Part shown: positions 33,693 through 41,992 of the stretch, piece by piece
How positions within the stretch are numbered: the stretch's first letter is position 1
Layout of the letters: every line of letters begins with the position of its first letter
Source: Alicyclobacillus sp. SO9
Lineage (GTDB): Bacteria; Bacillota; Bacilli; Alicyclobacillales; Alicyclobacillaceae
DNA length: 64,000 nucleotides
Assembly (NCBI RefSeq): GCF_016406125.1
Contig: NZ_CP066339.1
Span: forward strand, 3,286,001-3,350,000
Direction: 5' to 3'
The notes under the pieces: generated by a model
Told to the model about the DNA's origin: nothing
The model's input: only the letters and a program-made list of their open reading frames with translations
Databases searched by the model: none
Made by a program: the position numbers and the translations under genes

Positions 33693-34635
33693 GTGCTCGT
33701 CCCCCTGTTTCCGCCTGAAGATTCGTCTTAGAATCGTCCATTTCAGTCATTTGCAAGAAGGCCTCTTCCAAAGTGTCCCGAATAGGTTCAATGGAGAAAA
33801 TATCTACATTTGCGCTGACCAGTGCTCGCACCAAACCAGGCACCTGAGAAGATTCAACAGACGCTCGCACGTGTCTGTCGTCATTGACTTGTGCAGTGAC
33901 GCCCGCCCCTTTCAGTACTTCGAGTGACACGGACGCATCGCTCACTTCGAGACTGACACCTGATTGAACACCACTTACCAATTCATCCACGCGACGCTCT
34001 GCGATGATGCGGCCTTGCTTCAGCACAGCGACTCTGTCGCACATGAGTTGAATCTCACTAAGCAAGTGACTGGAAACAAACACACTCATGCCGCTGTCAG
34101 CCAGATTTCGCATCATTTCACGAAACTCACGCATCCCAGCCGGGTCGAGACCATTTGTAGGCTCGTCGAGCACAAGCAGTTTCGGGTTGGCCAACAGTGC
34201 CTGCGCTACCCCGAGGCGTTGACGCATCCCGAGGGAATAGCGCTTCACCTTATCATTCAGTCGCTCTCTCAAATTCACAATGTTCCCGACTTCTTCAATC
34301 CGCCGGGTTGGATCCTTAATGCCAGCCAATCGAGCATAATGGAGAAGATTCTGTCGTCCGGTCAAATAACTGTAAGTCTCCGGATTTTCCACAATGGCTC
34401 CAACCTGCGCCAACGCCTCACTGCGTTCTCTGTGAATATCGTGGCCCAGCACTTTGATGCTGCCTTGCGTTGGACTGGCCAATGCCATAATCATTCGAAT
34501 GGTCGTCGTCTTCCCGGCACCGTTCGGGCCGAGGAACCCATAAATTTCACCTTCCTCTACGGTCATAGAGATGTCGTCAATAATCAGCCTTTTCCCAATT
34601 CGTTTCGATACATGGCTAAGTTCCAAAACAGCCAC
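33685..34635 (-). CDS. ABC transporter ATP-binding protein
   Basis: A 316-residue ABC ATPase. Walker A is GPNGAGKTTT, signature YSLGMRQR, Walker B LLVLDEPTNGLDP and switch VFVSSHLLSEI. About 90 extra residues follow the core domain, as in BcrA-type exporters. GTG 34635 is favoured because GAGGGGG precedes it; the longer frame is not needed. It overlaps the downstream permease by eight bases. BcrA-like relatives often export peptides or antibiotics, so such a role is possible but not shown. Confidence 0.92.
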   Translation of the reverse strand: MAVLELSHVSKRIGKRLIIDDISMTVEEGEIYGFLGPNGAGKTTTIRMIMALASPTQGSIKVLGHDIHRERSEALAQVGAIVENPETYSYLTGRQNLLHYARLAGIKDPTRRIEEVGNIVNLRERLNDKVKRYSLGMRQRLGVAQALLANPKLLVLDEPTNGLDPAGMREFREMMRNLADSGMSVFVSSHLLSEIQLMCDRVAVLKQGRIIAERRVDELVSGVQSGVSLEVSDASVSLEVLKGAGVTAQVNDDRHVRASVESSQVPGLVRALVSANVDIFSIEPIRDTLEEAFLQMTEMDDSKTNLQAETGGRAHG

Positions 34636-34761
34636 TAGTCGGCCCCCTCTCATACTTCCTAACCCTTAAGTTCTACAAGACACATGCTTAAAAATCGCAC
34701 ACCCAAAGAACGCTTATGTCATACAACCCATTTGCGCAATGTATTGCGCCATATATTGAAG

Positions 34762-35799
34762 TCAAGCCATTCGGTGTTTTCGTCGACGCCGTGTACGGAA
34801 CCCAATGACGCCGAACAACAACAGTCCAATGACGCCTGCACTGAGAACAGAGAGCGGAACAAACAACGGATAGAAGGAGTGCCCAAATGCTCTAGACAAT
34901 AAAGCCATTTCGACTGTGGCAAAAATACTTCCCAGCCCGGTGCTAATCCCGACAATCACCAGATACCACAGCTTTGGTAAAGTCAAAAGGCTGCTCAAAT
35001 GTTCCGCCTCAATCCGTCTCATCAGAACCTGCGCCAACACGTAAAGCAATGGAATCATTACCATGTACAGGTACAAAAACGGATTTGAAAGCAGCAGGTT
35101 GTGTTTGAACATAGCCAAAGGGCTGAGGGAATCAATCCACTGGGTTGACCTCTGCACAGCCACATGAACCGGCTGTGAACTTGCTATGGTTGCTTCGTGG
35201 ATATATCCTGAGAGAAAACTAGGAATTCCAAGAACCACGAAGGTGCCAATGAAGACGAGAATGGCGTTGGTCACACACAGCGCCGTTACAAAGGCTACTG
35301 CGTAGACAGTTCCCTGCACAGCCAGCATATAAATCCACCAGCGAACCACGTCTCCAAAACCTACGGGCGCCGGATTGAACACCGTAACTACACTGTTCCA
35401 AATGAGCAGGATTGTGTAGGTGCCATAGATCACACCCAATCCAAACAGGAATTTTGTTCTCAGCCACTGGCGGCGCTGAACTGGTGTAGACAAGATGTAC
35501 CACAGCGATCCGCTGTTGCGCTCTCCAACCACAAGAATAATCGCGATGATGACAACCACTACAACGGCCGGCAATCCGGTTGTCGAACTCTTGGAAAATG
35601 TGCTAATCTCGCTGTTGAATTGATTCCAAAACATCCTTCCTGCATAGTTCTGGGCGCCTGGTACGGCCGTGTGCCGAGACCAATAGAGCAGTCCTCTGGC
35701 AACAGGCGACAGGCTGATTATCACAGCTGCCAGCACAGCCCTCCACCGGTGCTCACGCCATTCCTTGAACCACAGTGCTTTAGGAAAGTAGGATTCCAT
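34762..35799 (-). CDS. ABC-2 type permease
   Basis: A 345-residue membrane protein with about six hydrophobic segments (for example VVVVVIIAIILVVGE and LVIVGISTGLGSIFATVEM). GERNSGSLWYILSTP is a typical ABC-2 loop. ATG 35799 has AGAGGGG upstream and overlaps the ATPase gene by 20 bases. It is 126 bases from the next ABC pair, so the two exporters are adjacent but not obviously a single four-gene unit. Confidence 0.86.
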   Translation of the reverse strand: MESYFPKALWFKEWREHRWRAVLAAVIISLSPVARGLLYWSRHTAVPGAQNYAGRMFWNQFNSEISTFSKSSTTGLPAVVVVVIIAIILVVGERNSGSLWYILSTPVQRRQWLRTKFLFGLGVIYGTYTILLIWNSVVTVFNPAPVGFGDVVRWWIYMLAVQGTVYAVAFVTALCVTNAILVFIGTFVVLGIPSFLSGYIHEATIASSQPVHVAVQRSTQWIDSLSPLAMFKHNLLLSNPFLYLYMVMIPLLYVLAQVLMRRIEAEHLSSLLTLPKLWYLVIVGISTGLGSIFATVEMALLSRAFGHSFYPLFVPLSVLSAGVIGLLLFGVIGFRTRRRRKHRMA

Positions 35800-36694
35800 C
35801 TCGTACGTACCCCTCTTTCCGCATAACGTGTTCAAACAACTCCTCAAAGTCCACATGAACTGATTCGAGATATACCGCGCCGTCATTCCTCAGCCGATCC
35901 ATTATCGCGTCTGCATCATTTTCGACCACCAAAGTAAACAGGTGTCCGCTGGATGTAATCTCCACCACTGCAGGATTCTCTCGCACCCACTCAGGCAGGT
36001 CGTTTGGCATAACCACCTGAATTTGCTTTATCGCCTGGCGCAAGTCCTCCAAAGCACCGCTTAGCAAGAGGCGTCCTTTGTACATGAATGCAACGTGATC
36101 GACCATGCGAGCCACTTCATTCAACTGATGGGTGGACATCAGCACAGTCGTGCCAGCGCCTGCAGCTTCCTGAACAATCAGCTGCAAGAACTGCTTTTTG
36201 ACAACGGGATCGAGCCCCGTGGTCGGCTCATCCAAAAGCAACACATCCGGTCTCGAAGACAGGGCGATACAGACCCGCAGCTGCATCAGCATACCTGTGG
36301 ACAATTCACCAACTTTACGGTGAACAGGCAACTGCAAGACGTCAATCAGCGTCTTCGCACGTCCTGCATCCCAGCGTTGATAGAGCAGACTGGTGTAACG
36401 CAACAAATCGTTGACCGTGAAGTTCTTGAAAAAACGACCGTCAGGACCGACATAGTGGATCCGTTGACGAAGCTCGGCCGCTTCCTTTGCCATCGGCTCC
36501 CCAAACAGATACACGGTACCGGCATCAGGTCTCAGAAGTCCGAGAAAGATTCGGAGTAAGGTTGTCTTTCCGGCGCCATTGGCTCCTACGATGCCGTAGA
36601 TCGTACCTTGCTGAACGCTCAGTGACACCTCATCCAAAGCCAGATGTCCCGCAAAAGTCTTACTTACCGATTTGGCTTCCACAATTGGATTCAT
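35780..36694 (-). CDS. ABC transporter ATP-binding protein (YtrB-like)
   Basis: A 304-residue ABC ATPase. Walker A GANGAGKTT near residue 36, signature LSTGMLMQLR, Walker B VLLLDEPTTGLDP, switch VLMSTHQLNEVA. It overlaps the GntR gene by four bases upstream and its permease by 20 bases downstream. This GntR-ATPase-permease layout is that of Ytr-type cell-envelope exporters in Bacillus, often induced by cell-wall antibiotics. That induction is inference here. Confidence 0.92.
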   Translation of the reverse strand: MNPIVEAKSVSKTFAGHLALDEVSLSVQQGTIYGIVGANGAGKTTLLRIFLGLLRPDAGTVYLFGEPMAKEAAELRQRIHYVGPDGRFFKNFTVNDLLRYTSLLYQRWDAGRAKTLIDVLQLPVHRKVGELSTGMLMQLRVCIALSSRPDVLLLDEPTTGLDPVVKKQFLQLIVQEAAGAGTTVLMSTHQLNEVARMVDHVAFMYKGRLLLSGALEDLRQAIKQIQVVMPNDLPEWVRENPAVVEITSSGHLFTLVVENDADAIMDRLRNDGAVYLESVHVDFEELFEHVMRKEGYVRDGILLS

Positions 36695-37089
36695 GCGTGT
36701 TCACCCCTACCTTCTCGCAACCGTCGTACTACTTGGCGCAGCATCTCTTCTACCTCATCCTCGCTCATCTGCAGGTGGTGCGCCTCAACCAAAATGCGCT
36801 CAAGTTCTCTCTCCAGTTCGTTTTTTCTCTCATTGACATCGGCAGGTACTTTGCTCGCGGCAATGAACGTACCTCTGCCTCGCCAGACTTCAATCACCCC
36901 AGCCCGTTCAAGCTCCTGGTATGCCTTCGCAACTGTGTTGTGATTTAGCGTCAATTCCATTGAAAGCTCACGGACTGCAGGAAGCTTGTCGCCCGGCTGC
37001 AAGATGCCTTTTGCGACAGCAGACTTCACACCGTCTACCACCTGTTGATACATGGGTTGAGGAGACCTAGGGTCTACATGTAACCACAT
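36691..37089 (-). CDS. GntR-family regulator, YtrA type
   Basis: A 132-residue short GntR repressor. The winged helix reads QVVDGVKSAVAKGILQPGD, then KLPAVRELSMELTLNHNTVAKAY split over the HTH, with the wing RGRGTF. A helical C-terminal tail mediates dimerisation and there is no effector domain, as in YtrA. The ATG at 37089 has AGGA upstream; a GTG three codons earlier is possible. It is first in the ABC cluster, and an operator-like palindrome sits at the transcription start (37338-37360), so it probably represses itself and the exporters. Confidence 0.9.
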   Translation of the reverse strand: MWLHVDPRSPQPMYQQVVDGVKSAVAKGILQPGDKLPAVRELSMELTLNHNTVAKAYQELERAGVIEVWRGRGTFIAASKVPADVNERKNELERELERILVEAHHLQMSEDEVEEMLRQVVRRLREGRGEHA

Positions 37090-37094
37090 CACCG

Positions 37095-37345
37095 TCACAT
37101 CCTATCCGCATGTACCGCATGTATCACCTATACCACCTGTCCCGCGAGTATGTATTGAGTCTCTTACCCGCGAGCCTCTGCATTCCACACCATGTACCGC
37201 GAGTACCATGCAGATGCAGCACGCATCCCGTATCCCGCAGAGGGACCGAGCTACATCAACTACCGCGGACATATGCAATGCTTTCTGCAGAGAATCATCT
37301 CTACCTCGGGTACGGTGATATGTACCACGCGTCCCGCGTGTACCA
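37095..37345 (-). repeat. Leader with recurring TACC/CCGCG motifs
   Basis: The 270-base leader before the GntR gene holds about eight short elements of the type CCCGCG or ACCGCG, each with nearby GTAC or ATGC steps. No ORF with a ribosome binding site is seen here. Confidence 0.55.
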
Positions 37346-37360
37346 GTTTAACCGGTACAC
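37338..37360. promoter_or_regulatory. Probable GntR operator palindrome
   Basis: GTGTACC (37338-37344) and GGTACAC (37354-37360) form perfect inverted arms around nine bases. It covers the predicted transcription start of the GntR-ABC operon, an ideal place for repression. A weaker GTAC..GTAC palindrome with CACGCG arms lies at 37322-37343. Confidence 0.7.
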
Positions 37361-37365
37361 ATAGG

Positions 37366-37394
37366 ATAATATGACGCGAATAAGACTTTGTCAA
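37366..37394 (-). promoter_or_regulatory. Sigma-A promoter of the GntR-ABC operon
   Basis: -35 TTGACA (37389-37394), 17 bp spacer, -10 TATTAT (37366-37371) on the minus strand. The start near 37359 leaves a leader of about 270 bases rich in CCGCG repeats. Confidence 0.85.
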
Positions 37395-37440
37395 GTCCCA
37401 ATCAAGGCCTTGTCGGGCGGGGCGTAGGGCGGGGCGTGAC

Positions 37441-37507
37441 TATAGAGATCCCTCAGGCGCTTATTCGCTGGAATTACCGCTCCCGACAGCCAATAAGCTC
37501 CTCCCAG
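37441..37507. repeat. First unit of the 112-bp array, left part
   Basis: Starts TATAGAGATCCCTCAGGCGC and ends CTCCTCCCAG. It matches the units at 39.5-40.2 kb. With 46 bases at 39472-39517 it rebuilds one full unit of 113 bp. Confidence 0.9.
37501..37507. repeat. 7-bp target-site duplication, left
   Basis: CTCCCAG, directly before the left end of the insertion sequence, repeated at 39465-39471. Confidence 0.75.
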
Positions 37508-37520
37508 AGACAGTCTATTA

Positions 37521-37546
37521 ACAGGAGCTGTAAGGCTCCTGTTTTC
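37521..37546 (+). terminator. Hairpin inside the left end of the insertion sequence
   Basis: ACAGGAGC / GCTCCTGT stem with a six-base loop (37521-37542) followed by TTTCC on the plus strand. It would block transcripts entering from the left, a common protective design of insertion sequences. Confidence 0.65.
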
Positions 37547-37663
37547 CTTCGTTAGGGAATTTTTTCAAAGGAATTGGATGCAAATGGTATATTTTTGGTT
37601 GTCAGTAACAGAAATCGTGGGATTTCCACTGTCAATCCCTCCATTTTTTACTCTCGCTTTCTT

Positions 37664-39331
37664 CTAAGAGCAGACGGGGGCCTCTAACGGTTTACAACGT
37701 TCCACCAGGGTCTTTACCATGACTTTGACGTTGACGACCATGGACGTAATTTTGACGTCAATTCGCAATTTCTTTCGGCCACGGGTTCGCGGTCTTTCGA
37801 GCCCGTGGTGGCGTTTCATCTCGTTATTGGTGCGCTCAATTTCGTACCGAGCTCGTAACGCCTCTTGCCCTTGCGCGCTCGCATTATACTTCTTTGCCTC
37901 TTGCAGCAATGCCCAATAGTCACTTACAAATACAGTGCGACCTTTGGCATGGTCGGTACACTGCCCACGTAGAGAACATTGTCCACAAACTTGTTCGGCA
38001 AATCCATATTGCGAACCCTTAGATTTCTTAATGTGAGTCCTGCGAACCGATCTCTGCCCTTCAGGACACACGACCACGTCATCTTCCGGTAAATATGTGA
38101 AGTCCTCCGTTCGAAATGCCTTGCCAGAAGGGTTGGTGACTTTAGTCAATGGTGCGGTCAGATGAATGTGTAACCCGTTGACAAGTTTATCGCGATTCTC
38201 CCCGCTTCCGTAAGCTGCGTCTGCCACCACTTCCTTGGGGCGTTTGTCGAACTGCTCCACGACCGTCTTCACCACGTTTTCCAGTGTAACCCCATCCGCT
38301 TCATTACCAGGGATCGGCTCTGCATTGAGGACTAAGTGAGAGCTTGCAGATTCCACTACTTGCGTCTTGTCACCCAGAAACGCCAGCTTCTTGGATTTGT
38401 GCCCTATACGTACCTCTGGGTCATGGGCACTGACTACGCGGTCGGCGGGTTTCTCCTTTTGACCCAGTTCAGCGTATTGAAAGCCTCTATTCTGTGGTCC
38501 AGTGCTGTCAGATGAACCGGATGAGTCCTCATCCTGTTCCTTTGAGTCCACATTTTCACGCAAAATGCGCAGCAGCACCTCGCATTGTTGCTCTGCCGTC
38601 TCCTGTTCACTGGGGTCTTCCCATTTTGTAACCCCCTCGTCAGCCTCTGTGCGTTTCATCCATGCCACCAATCCAAACCCTAAAACGCATAGGTTACTGA
38701 AGGCGAGATTCCTTTCAGTCCCCCGAACATCACGTTTGAGCTTGCGGAAGAACACCCCCACATCCATGTCTGCTTTCAGTTGTGCATAATGTGCTGGGCT
38801 CCTACGTTTCAGGTGACGTACAAGCTTTTGGGCAGCCTGTTGAATAAGCTCGTATGTACTTGGCGCGGCAACATTGGCATAGGTGTGGAACGCATCCACC
38901 AACCAACGGTCATCGTCTTGGCCCCACATACCGTGGTTTAGGGCTTGAGCAAGGATGTTCATATGACAGGCATGAAATATGTCCGCCCCAAGTCGACTCC
39001 TGTCTAATGCAATTGTGCTATGGTCAAATTTGGCGAGCGAAACCGGAACACCCAAGAATCGCTTGATAAAGATGTCACCGACGATCTTTAATTCCATCTC
39101 TCGGTCGGAAATATTGTAGTATCGCTGTATGAGATGGATTTTCAGTTTCAACGACGGGGCGTAGGGGTGCTGGCCGAGCGGCGAGTACAAAGGAGCACAC
39201 AGCTTATTTGCGAAGGAAAAGTCAATGTGTTTCGCCACCATATCCCAGAATGGGTGAGGTGGTATCGCCGAGTACACCATTAGGTCTTCGAAGGAAGCCT
39301 GCTCAAAGTTCTTGTACTTAACCCCGCTCAT
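37664..39331 (-). CDS. IS1182-family transposase
   Basis: A 555-residue DDE transposase. The N-terminal DUF772-type region contains LKLKIHLIQRYYNISDREM. The catalytic acids appear as Asp in WLVDAFHTYA, Asp in VVADAAYGSGENRD, and Glu in YEIERTNNEMKRHHGLERP. A zinc-like cluster CGQCSLRGQC is present near residue 455. No frameshift or stop interrupts it, so it may be active. ATG 39331 has GGAGTTGGAG upstream. It fills most of the insertion sequence. Confidence 0.93.
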   Translation of the reverse strand: MSGVKYKNFEQASFEDLMVYSAIPPHPFWDMVAKHIDFSFANKLCAPLYSPLGQHPYAPSLKLKIHLIQRYYNISDREMELKIVGDIFIKRFLGVPVSLAKFDHSTIALDRSRLGADIFHACHMNILAQALNHGMWGQDDDRWLVDAFHTYANVAAPSTYELIQQAAQKLVRHLKRRSPAHYAQLKADMDVGVFFRKLKRDVRGTERNLAFSNLCVLGFGLVAWMKRTEADEGVTKWEDPSEQETAEQQCEVLLRILRENVDSKEQDEDSSGSSDSTGPQNRGFQYAELGQKEKPADRVVSAHDPEVRIGHKSKKLAFLGDKTQVVESASSHLVLNAEPIPGNEADGVTLENVVKTVVEQFDKRPKEVVADAAYGSGENRDKLVNGLHIHLTAPLTKVTNPSGKAFRTEDFTYLPEDDVVVCPEGQRSVRRTHIKKSKGSQYGFAEQVCGQCSLRGQCTDHAKGRTVFVSDYWALLQEAKKYNASAQGQEALRARYEIERTNNEMKRHHGLERPRTRGRKKLRIDVKITSMVVNVKVMVKTLVERCKPLEAPVCS

Positions 39332-39464
39332 ATCTCCAACTCCCGCTTGTTTTTTGATAATTCAATTATACACGAAAACAAGCGAATTATGGATAAATAT
39401 CAAGATATAACGAGTTAAATTCAAAAATTGGAGACTCTTATCCTATCTAGTTCATCGACAGTCT

Positions 39465-39471
39465 CTCCCAG
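39465..39471. repeat. 7-bp target-site duplication, right
   Basis: CTCCCAG, directly after the right end of the insertion sequence. Confidence 0.75.
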
Positions 39472-40178
39472 GCCTCTATTCCCCGCTTGGCCACCACATA
39501 TCGGCTGGCTGACAGGTAATAGAGATCCCTCAGGCGCTTATTCGCAGGAATTACCGCTCCCGGCAGCCAATAAGCTCCTCCCAGGCCTCTATTCCCCGCT
39601 CCCCGCCACATATCGGCAAGCTGACAGGCAATAGAGATCCCTCAGGCGCTTATTCGCTGGAATTTCGGCTCCCAACAGCCAATAAGCTCCTCCCAGGCCT
39701 CTATTCTCCACTTGGCCACCACATATCGGCAGGCTGACAGGCAATAGAGATCCCTCAGGCGCTTATTCGCTGGAATTACCGCTCCCGACAGCCAATAAGC
39801 TCCTCCTAGGCCTCTATTCCCCGCTCCCCGCCACATATCGGCAGGCTGACAGGCAATAGAGATCCCTCAGGCGCTTATTCGCTGGAATTACCGCTCCCGA
39901 CAGCCAATAAGCTCCTCCCAGGCCTCTATTCCCCGCTTGGCCACCACATATCGGCTGGCTGACAGGTAATAGAGATCCCTCAGGCGCTTATTCGCTGGAA
40001 TTACCGCTCTCGGCAGCCAATAAGCTCCTCCCAGGCCTCTATTCTCCGCTTCGCCACCACATATCGGCAGGCTGACAGGTAATAGAGATCCCTCAGGCGC
40101 TTATTCGCTGGAATTTTGGCTCCCGACAGCCAATAAGCTCCTCCCAGGCCTCTATTCCCCGCTCCCCGCCACATATCG
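39472..40178. repeat. Tandem array of 112-113 bp imperfect palindromes
   Basis: Six units begin with AATAGAGATCCCTCAGGCGC at 39518, 39630, 39743, 39855, 39968 and 40081, preceded by the right part of the split first unit. The first 75 or so bases of each unit form an imperfect palindrome: AATAGAG..GCTTATT on one side and AATAAGC..CTCTATT on the other. The rest is a spacer with CCACATATCGGCNGGCTGAC. Copies differ at a few positions. No gene is credible in 39332-40431; frames on the minus strand simply read through the repeats. Confidence 0.95.
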
Positions 40179-40356
40179 ACGGCACCCACACGTGCGTATC
40201 CGCGCCACATCTTAACCGGCAATGCTCTGCCGTGAACCTGTGAGCCTTGTCCCGCAACGGCCGCATCCTGACACACTGCTGCACAGCCGCGTCCCGCACA
40301 AAAAGGGCCGCCGGAACCGTCTCCACAATTGGGTACAGGTATCGGGCAGCCACATT

Positions 40357-40401
40357 CGTGTATCTCGTGTATCTCGTGTATCTCGTGTATCTCGTGTATC
40401 T
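40357..40401. repeat. Five 9-bp tandem repeats
   Basis: CGTGTATCT five times in succession, between the palindrome array and pckA. It reads as an (HEI) repeat on the minus strand but without a believable gene. Confidence 0.95.
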
Positions 40402-40431
40402 CAAGGGGCTCACTCAAACTGGTCGGTGCAG

Positions 40432-41922
40432 TTACAATACCGGCGCAGCCTCGAAGCCTCGTAACGTCAGTTCAAAAGACTTCACGAGTTCAGCACGCTT
40501 TCTTTGATATTCGTCCACATCCTTAAATCCGAGTTCAGGTCGGAGGTATTGCGTAGGGATGCCAGCAATGGAAACAGGGACATTCAAGGACAATTCGCCA
40601 TCGCGAATTGTGTCTACTTCGTTCAGTTCGCCCGAGAGGATTCGGTTTACTAATTCACGCGTCAGTTGTAACGGCATCCTCTTGGTATTGCCGTAGCCGC
40701 CGCCAACCCATCCTGTGCTGAGCAGGTATACGGGGACATCGTGCTCGTCAATGCGATCCATGAGCATATTTGCGTAACGCACAGGGACATCGGTCAAAAA
40801 CGGAGCAGCAAAACACGCAGAAAAAGTCGATTCTGGATGTATCACTCCGCGCTCTGTTCCAGCGAGCTTACTTGTGTAACCGAGAAGATAGTGTTTTCGG
40901 GCGTCCTCTGGGTTCAATCGCGAGACCGCTGGTAAAACTCCAGAAGCGTCTGCTGACAAGAAGATAATGGATGTCGGATGCCCGGCGTATGCCTTCTCTT
41001 CTCGATTTGGTATATGTGTAAGAGGATAAGCCGTTCGAGTATTTTCAGTTAATGTTCTATCTGAATAGTCCGGGTTTCTGTCTTTGTCATACCTTACATT
41101 TTCCAGAACTGCACCGAACTTAATTGCTCTATAAATCTCCGGTTCCTTGTCCTCCGACAAATCAATGGTTTTGGCATAACACCCGTTCTCCATGTTAAAC
41201 ACGCCTTCTGCACCCCAGCCGTGTTCATCATCTCCAATAAGTTTACGCTTGGGATCGGTCGAAAGTGTAGTTTTGCCTGTTCCAGACAATCCGAAAAACA
41301 ACGCTACATCCCCGCGTTCGCCCAGTGAGGCAGAACAATGCATCGGCATCACGTCCTGCTCAGCAAGATGGTGATGCATCAAGGTAAAAATCGATTTTTT
41401 CAGTTCGCCTGCATATTCGGTGCCGCCAATGAGAACTATCTTTCTGGCTGTGTGAACCACAATAAAAGTAGACGATCTCGTTCCATCTTCCTCAGGATCT
41501 GCCTCAAACGACGGAGCACTGTATACGGTATACGTAGGTTTCGATTCAGGCGTTCCATGAAGAAAGAGGCGCTGAACAAATAGGTTGTGCCAGGCGTATT
41601 GTGTGTAGAAGCGTACCGGAACGCGGTACTTTTCATCCTGATTCACGGCTCCGTCAAAGACATAGCCGCCCGTTCGATTGAGATGATGCTGCACTTTTTC
41701 AAATAAATTATCAAATTGAGAATCAGACAACCACTGATGCTCATCCCTTGGCAGAGGGCAGCCTTCATAATCGACAAAGTACTTGTCCTTAGGGGAGCGT
41801 CCTGTAAACTTCCCCGTTTCCGCAGCAAAGGCTCCGTTAGAGAGCAAGACTCCTTCTTGGTTTCTAACCGCTTCTTCTACTAGTTCAACCGGCGTTAAAC
41901 GCTGCCACTGTTTCTGGTTCAC
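40432..41922 (-). CDS. pckA: Phosphoenolpyruvate carboxykinase (ATP)
   Basis: A 496-residue PEPCK that converts oxaloacetate and ATP to PEP in gluconeogenesis. Visible features are FTGRSPKDKYFV, the kinase P-loop GLSGTGKTTLSTDPKR, the metal site region DDEHGWG, and ENTRTAYPLTHIPN. I chose GTG 41922 with GAGGAG seven bases upstream. An inverted repeat lies just before that site (41944-41992) and may control expression. It is the first gene after the palindrome array. Confidence 0.95.
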   Translation of the reverse strand: MNQKQWQRLTPVELVEEAVRNQEGVLLSNGAFAAETGKFTGRSPKDKYFVDYEGCPLPRDEHQWLSDSQFDNLFEKVQHHLNRTGGYVFDGAVNQDEKYRVPVRFYTQYAWHNLFVQRLFLHGTPESKPTYTVYSAPSFEADPEEDGTRSSTFIVVHTARKIVLIGGTEYAGELKKSIFTLMHHHLAEQDVMPMHCSASLGERGDVALFFGLSGTGKTTLSTDPKRKLIGDDEHGWGAEGVFNMENGCYAKTIDLSEDKEPEIYRAIKFGAVLENVRYDKDRNPDYSDRTLTENTRTAYPLTHIPNREEKAYAGHPTSIIFLSADASGVLPAVSRLNPEDARKHYLLGYTSKLAGTERGVIHPESTFSACFAAPFLTDVPVRYANMLMDRIDEHDVPVYLLSTGWVGGGYGNTKRMPLQLTRELVNRILSGELNEVDTIRDGELSLNVPVSIAGIPTQYLRPELGFKDVDEYQRKRAELVKSFELTLRGFEAAPVL

Positions 41923-41943
41923 AACACCACTCCTCAATAAAAG

Positions 41944-41992
41944 GTCGTACACAAAGCTAATTATGACACACTAAACAAGCTCTGTGTACGAC
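41944..41992 (-). promoter_or_regulatory. Strong inverted repeat in front of pckA
   Basis: Arms GTCGTACACAAAGCT (41944-41958) and AGCTCTGTGTACGAC (41978-41992) match at 14 of 15 positions with a 19-base loop. On the minus strand CTTTTATT follows, then the pckA ribosome binding site. It can be read as a terminator/attenuator, or as an operator around a TACACA-17-CATAAT promoter. A better -10 TATAAT lies at 42025-42030, upstream of the hairpin. Confidence 0.75.

Larger units (their letters stand above)
37508..39464 (-). mobile_element. IS1182-family-like insertion sequence, full length
   Basis: A 1957-bp element with one transposase gene on the minus strand. The ends are imperfect inverted repeats: left AGACAGTCTATTAAC (37508-37522) and the reverse complement of the right end AGACTGTCGATGAAC (39450-39464), agreeing at 12 of 15 bases. 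It is flanked by CTCCCAG on both sides, and removing it restores a 113-bp repeat unit. A hairpin with T tract at 37521-37546 lies just inside the left end. Family assignment is from the transposase; ends are by eye. Confidence 0.88.

Noticed and set aside
34684-34902. 72-residue ORF between the two ABC pairs
   Set aside because: It is a shadow of the permease gene on the other strand.
39472-40178. CRISPR array
   Set aside because: Unit period is 112-113 bp, the parts between palindromes are nearly identical instead of unique, and no cas gene is present.
40001-40417. Minus-strand ORF of 138 residues with HEI repeats
   Set aside because: It runs through the 9-bp repeats and the palindrome units; composition is dictated by the repeats and there is no ribosome binding site.
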